Below, in pieces: positions 15,518-18,104 of a DNA stretch of 18,104 nucleotides. The DNA comes from CAYLMG01 sp964464635. GTDB taxonomy: Bacteria > Planctomycetota > Phycisphaerae > Sedimentisphaerales > Anaerobacaceae. Position 1 is the first letter of the stretch, and the number at the start of each line of letters is the position of its first letter. The position numbers and the translations under genes were made by a program. A model generated the notes under the pieces. It was not told the DNA's origin and did not search any database. It saw only the letters and a list, made by a program, of their open reading frames with translations. The stretch covers positions 1-18,104 of the forward strand of contig CAYXGT010000062.1 of assembly GCA_964464635.1 (NCBI GenBank), read 5' to 3'.

Positions 15518-16804
15518 ATGGACATAGACGAGCTGGCATATTGGTACTGGCTAACAGATGTGAAGGGTATCGGTCCTGTTATATCAAAGAGATTACTTGA
15601 TAGCTTCCAGATCCCAATTCGCGTTTTCCGTGCCACGCCGGAGGAGATTACGAAAATTAGTGGCATAAAGGAAAATATCGTATCTAATATCGTTCGTGCA
15701 AAAGCCAACATCGATAGGTACAAGCGACTGGCAGAAGGACAGATCAAAATTGCCGAGTTACTTGGAGGGCGCATTCTAACTAGCAATGATCCCTACTATA
15801 ATAATTTTTATAGCAAGCATGAAGGAGAAAGAGCTCTTCCGGCGCTGATTCACGTATTAGGCAATGGAGCTATGCCCAAGGCCGGGTGTTATGCCATTGT
15901 CGGTACCAGACGACCATCGGCCGACGGGGGTGGCAAAGCTTCAGAATTGGCGGCTAACCTCGCTGAAAAAGGTATCACCATAGTGAGTGGCCTAGCGCTA
16001 GGTATAGATGCCCAGGCACACAGAGGCACGCTATATGCAGGGGGTACGACCATAGCGATACTTGGTTGCGGTGCAGATATTAGATATCCAAATGCTAATA
16101 GCGATCTGTATACAAGAATACTTGAAAAGGGCCTAATCATATCTGAATTTCCTTTTGGTGTTAGACCTTCGTCTGAGAACCTCAGGAAGCGCAATAGGAC
16201 TATTGTGTCATTTTCTGACGGAGTAATCATCGCAGAATGTCCGATTAAAAGCGGTGCCATGATAGCTGCGAGGTTCGCCGTTCAGCAAAGGAAGCCGCTG
16301 TTCTCATTTAAATACGATAGCAGCGTAGATAATTCTGGGGGAGATTGGCTTATTTCGAAGCGGCTTGCTGTTGAAGTCTACCAAAGTAACTACGAATCCC
16401 TTTTTGAAGCTTCGAGAGGATTTGTACCTTTTGCAACGAATAATACAGATAAGATATTTCAAGAAATATGGCCAAGAAAGATTTCTGCTAAGGCACCGAA
16501 AATAGGATCCACAACAAAAAGGCGGGAGAAATCCCCAAAATCGGAGGATGGGAAAATTCTCAAAGGTGAACTGGATAGAACACAGCTGCAGCTTCCAATG
16601 GTACCAAGCCGGAAAACGTCCACCAGCGATCTGCCCGGAATATTTGAGTATAATGTGGGCGATGAAGTAATTCACCCCTCCTTCGGAAGAGGCCGCATAA
16701 TAAATATCTCAGAGGTTAAGGATGACTACCAGATAACAATAAAATTCTCGCCCAGAAAGACCAAGACATTTCTCTGGAAATACACGAAATTGACCCGAGG
16801 GTAG
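15518..16804 (+). CDS. dprA: DprA/Smf-family protein with C-terminal PcrA/UvrD-like Tudor-type domain (428 aa)
   Basis: The ATG at 15518 has only a weak AAGG upstream. Residues 15-50 form a helix-hairpin-helix (VKGIGPVISKRLL, ISGIKENIV). Residues 118-300 form the DprA Rossmann fold with its signature segments: AIVGTRRPSADG (126-137), TIVSGLALGIDAQAHRG (154-170), ILGCGADIRYPN (181-192), SEFPFGVRPSSENLRKRNRT (209-228) and SGAMIAARFA. Housekeeping DprA binds single-stranded DNA and loads RecA. The usual C-terminal winged helix is missing. A charged linker (about 320-370) leads to VGDEVIHPSFGRGRIINI...LLWKYTKL-like sequence (380-425) that resembles the C-terminal domain of PcrA/UvrD helicases, which contacts RNA polymerase. 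It lies between a phosphoribosyltransferase and a HAD gene, not beside topA, so a defence paralogue is more likely than the competence gene. Confidence 0.92.
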   Translation: MDIDELAYWYWLTDVKGIGPVISKRLLDSFQIPIRVFRATPEEITKISGIKENIVSNIVRAKANIDRYKRLAEGQIKIAELLGGRILTSNDPYYNNFYSKHEGERALPALIHVLGNGAMPKAGCYAIVGTRRPSADGGGKASELAANLAEKGITIVSGLALGIDAQAHRGTLYAGGTTIAILGCGADIRYPNANSDLYTRILEKGLIISEFPFGVRPSSENLRKRNRTIVSFSDGVIIAECPIKSGAMIAARFAVQQRKPLFSFKYDSSVDNSGGDWLISKRLAVEVYQSNYESLFEASRGFVPFATNNTDKIFQEIWPRKISAKAPKIGSTTKRREKSPKSEDGKILKGELDRTQLQLPMVPSRKTSTSDLPGIFEYNVGDEVIHPSFGRGRIINISEVKDDYQITIKFSPRKTKTFLWKYTKLTRG

Positions 16805-16809
16805 GTCGT

Positions 16810-17448
16810 ATGAGGTATCAGCTAGAGACGATATTCTTTGACCTTGATGGTGTCCTAGTGGATACCTCGGCGATTATAAAGAAGACCTGCGTTGAAGTCA
16901 GTAAGAGGTTGGGGTTAATGCCCCCATCCGAAAAAAAGCTCAAAGAAACCATCAACAAGCCACCTCGGCAAATATTAATTGAACTTTTTTCCGCACATCT
17001 TAATGAAGCTCGCGAGCTATATTCCTATTTCTGGAGCAAGCATATACAGGATGCACAGCCGTTCGAAGGAATCCCAGAACTCCTAGCTGGACTACAGAGA
17101 ACCGGGCTAGCTATAGGAACAGTAACTTCACGTAACGGTAAAGACACCTCGGTATTATTAAACGCCTCCCGCATCTTGCATTATATGGATGATGTGGTAA
17201 CCTGGGGCCACTACCGCGCAGCAAAGCCATCCCCAAACTGTATATTCATCGCTCTTGAACGGATAAGAAAGAAAGCACATGGGGCGGCTTATCTCGGGGA
17301 CCAGCCTGTTGATATGATGGCTGCAAAGAGGGCTGGAGTACTTGCGATTGGAGCTTCATGGGGAGCTGATGATGAGGTAGCACTGACCCAAGCGGGAGCC
17401 GACATGATTATCAACACGCCAAGAGAATTATTAGAAATTATAACCTAA
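16810..17448 (+). CDS. HAD-superfamily hydrolase, phosphoglycolate-phosphatase-like (212 aa)
   Basis: The ATG at 16810 starts five bases after the DprA stop. Its ribosome site (GAGGG, about 16797-16801) lies inside the dprA end, so translation is probably coupled. The four HAD motifs are present: FFDLDGVLVD (I, nucleophile Asp11 and Asp13), TVTSRNGK (II, about 104-111), AKPSP (III, Lys139) and YLGDQPVDMMAA (IV, Asp164 and Asp168). A helical cap of about 70 residues lies between motifs I and II, as in phosphoglycolate phosphatase and nucleotidase-like members. These enzymes remove phosphate from small molecules, and the substrate cannot be read here. Coupled to a phosphoribosyltransferase and DprA, it may act on a phosphoribosyl compound or nucleotide made by the first gene. 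This is inference. An intrinsic terminator follows 35 bases later. Confidence 0.92.
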   Translation: MRYQLETIFFDLDGVLVDTSAIIKKTCVEVSKRLGLMPPSEKKLKETINKPPRQILIELFSAHLNEARELYSYFWSKHIQDAQPFEGIPELLAGLQRTGLAIGTVTSRNGKDTSVLLNASRILHYMDDVVTWGHYRAAKPSPNCIFIALERIRKKAHGAAYLGDQPVDMMAAKRAGVLAIGASWGADDEVALTQAGADMIINTPRELLEIIT

Positions 17449-17476
17449 TAAGAAATCGTTTCATTACCTTCGAATA

Positions 17477-17523
17477 AAAAGAGGGGCTGGACATCCCAAT
17501 ACCGGAAAAATCCAGCCCTTTTC
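17477..17523. terminator. Intrinsic terminator after the HAD gene
   Basis: GGGCTGGA (17484-17491) pairs perfectly with TCCAGCCC (17511-17518) across a 19-base loop. An A-rich run precedes the stem (AAAAAGAG) and TTTTC follows it. It ends the plus-strand operon at 17448. Because the A-run reads as a T-run on the other strand, it can also end the minus-strand DUF5679 gene whose stop is at 17559. Confidence 0.8.
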
Positions 17524-17558
17524 TATTCTAATGTCTAGCGGCTCTTATCAGTAAAGAC

Positions 17559-17699
17559 CTAGCTCTTGCCGATTCTAAACATCTTGGTGCCACATACTGG
17601 ACAGGTGCCCTGAGTCGCTGGCTTGCCGTTTTTCATGGTTATACTCTTGGCATCCTTCATCTCCCTCTTAGTGCGGCACTTCATACAGTAGGCTTGCAT
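17559..17699 (-). CDS. DUF5679-type small zinc-ribbon protein (46 aa)
   Basis: On the minus strand an ATG at 17699 with a full ribosome site (GGAGGTGA, 17703-17710) opens a 46-residue protein ending at 17559. It begins MQAYCMKCRTKREMKDAKS and ends GTCPVCGTKMFRIGKS. Two C-x2-C knuckles (Cys5/Cys8 and Cys33/Cys36) form a zinc ribbon. The pattern YC-KC---REM--A--ITMKNGKPAT-G-CP-CGTKMFRIGK is, from memory, that of DUF5679. The family is common as a stand-alone small protein in several bacterial phyla, and its function is unknown. The gene is monocistronic, between two terminators. Confidence 0.88.
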   Translation of the reverse strand: MQAYCMKCRTKREMKDAKSITMKNGKPATQGTCPVCGTKMFRIGKS

Positions 17700-17728
17700 T
17701 TGTCACCTCCTTCATGGTCATTGTATTG

Positions 17729-17758
17729 AGGCTAACCTATTCACCCCATATATGTCAA
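17729..17758 (-). promoter_or_regulatory. Possible promoter of the DUF5679 gene
   Basis: On the minus strand a consensus TTGACA (17753-17758) is followed after 18 bases by TAGCCT (17729-17734), a weak -10. The start codon is 30 bases further on. The -35 is exact, but the -10 match is poor. Confidence 0.35.
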
Positions 17759-17780
17759 TATGCGGTCAAGTTGGAGACAA

Positions 17781-17814
17781 AAAATAGGCCGTGGATTTAC
17801 CCACGGCCTATTTT
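17781..17814. terminator. Strong bidirectional terminator
   Basis: AAAATAGGCCGTGG (17781-17794) and CCACGGCCTATTTT (17801-17814) form a perfect 14-bp stem with a 6-base loop and an A-run/T-run on the flanks. It lies 18 bases past the stop of the minus-strand gene at 17832, which it most likely terminates, and isolates the DUF5679 gene from it. Confidence 0.88.
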
Positions 17815-17831
17815 GCTAGATATTGGAGGGG

Positions 17832-18104
17832 CTAGAACTCAAACAGCGCTGGCTGTTCCGCTTCCCGTTGGCTTTTGGCCTCTTCCCTTTTCTGTCTCTG
17901 CTCTGCTCTGTCCTTCTCTTTTCTCGCTTTAACCCTCTGGCGATAGAGCCACGATTTAAGCCTGTTTAGCTCTCCTATCTGGTAGTCGCTGATAGAATCT
18001 ACAGCAATATCAGCCGGTATTTCACCCTTGTTCCATCGCTTGTAGCTCTGGCCAGCGATGTAGAGGTATATTTGGGTCCAGTCGCTGCCCATCGGCTGAG
18101 TCAG
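17832..18104 (-). CDS. Unrecognised protein, C-terminal part (5' end probably beyond the window)
   Basis: The minus-strand frame is open from the window edge to a TAG at 17832-17834. An ATG at 18092 could start an 86-residue protein, but no ribosome site precedes it and the frame continues past the edge, so it is likely internal. The visible part has an aromatic segment (WTQIYLYIAGQSYKRW), then IPADIAVDSISDYQIGELNR and LKSWLYRQRV. A long charged helix rich in Lys, Arg, Glu and Gln (about residues 53-80, probably coiled coil) leads to the end PALFEF. I do not recognise the family. A strong terminator follows. Confidence 0.6.
   Translation of the reverse strand: MTQPMGSDWTQIYLYIAGQSYKRWNKGEIPADIAVDSISDYQIGELNRLKSWLYRQRVKARKEKDRAEQRQKREEAKSQREAEQPALFEF

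Noticed and set aside
15518..16804. Standard competence dprA
   Set aside because: Extended length, no winged-helix tail, and neighbours that are not the usual topA or competence genes; still possible if it is the only copy in the genome.
17714..17932. Plus-strand 72-codon frame
   Set aside because: It runs through a bidirectional terminator and is antisense to a better supported minus-strand gene.
1..18104. CRISPR array or insertion sequence
   Set aside because: No regularly spaced repeats, transposase motifs or terminal inverted repeats with target duplications were seen.

Overview
The window looks bacterial. Promoters of the -35/-10 type, strong Shine-Dalgarno sites and two clear hairpin terminators are present. 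The phylum is not certain. A 46-residue DUF5679-type zinc-ribbon gene and a gas-vesicle gene remnant would fit an uncultured Chloroflexota (Dehalococcoidia-like) genome, but that is a guess from gene content. The two central operons read as an anti-phage defence island.

Layout. (1) 1-1051, plus strand: the C-terminal end of a GvpO-like gas-vesicle protein, a double zinc-ribbon protein and a 218-residue protein I do not recognise. (2) 1052-1899: no convincing gene. It holds two stretches that look like the 3' ends of tRNA genes without their 5' halves (1395-1422 and 1483-1515), so it may be an old integration site, and a decayed minus-strand ORF. (3) 1900-14133, plus strand: one apparent operon behind a near-consensus promoter. 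It encodes an unknown 118-residue protein, a complete C5-cytosine DNA methyltransferase, a 747-residue AAA-type ATPase, a 505-residue protein, a 1957-residue protein carrying a PD-(D/E)xK-like nuclease motif and a C-terminal HerA-type translocase ATPase, and a MutY/EndoIII-family DNA glycosylase. (4) 14134-14480: intergenic, with a 12-bp perfect inverted repeat around an extended -10 promoter. (5) 14481-17448, plus strand: a second operon of a ComF-like phosphoribosyltransferase with a helical N-terminus, a DprA-like protein with a PcrA/UvrD-like C-terminal domain, and a HAD phosphatase, ended by a hairpin terminator. (6) 17559-18104, minus strand: the DUF5679 gene and the end of a further unrecognised gene, separated by a strong bidirectional terminator.

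How the genes may work together (inference). In the first operon the ATPase / mid-size / giant-HerA order resembles the DndF-DndG-DndH (DptFGH) restriction module of phosphorothioation systems. Here it sits beside a cytosine methyltransferase and no Dnd sulfur-modification genes are visible. The methyltransferase would mark host DNA and the three-protein complex would attack unmarked DNA. The glycosylase has tyrosine at the EndoIII lysine position, like the thymine-DNA glycosylase Mig.Mth, and would repair T:G mismatches left by 5-methylcytosine deamination. The second operon resembles the reported DprA-phosphoribosyltransferase defence pair with an added HAD hydrolase. I consider the methyltransferase-linked DndFGH-like system the best candidate for something undescribed. 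Homology to DndFGH is judged by eye from architecture and needs profile searches.
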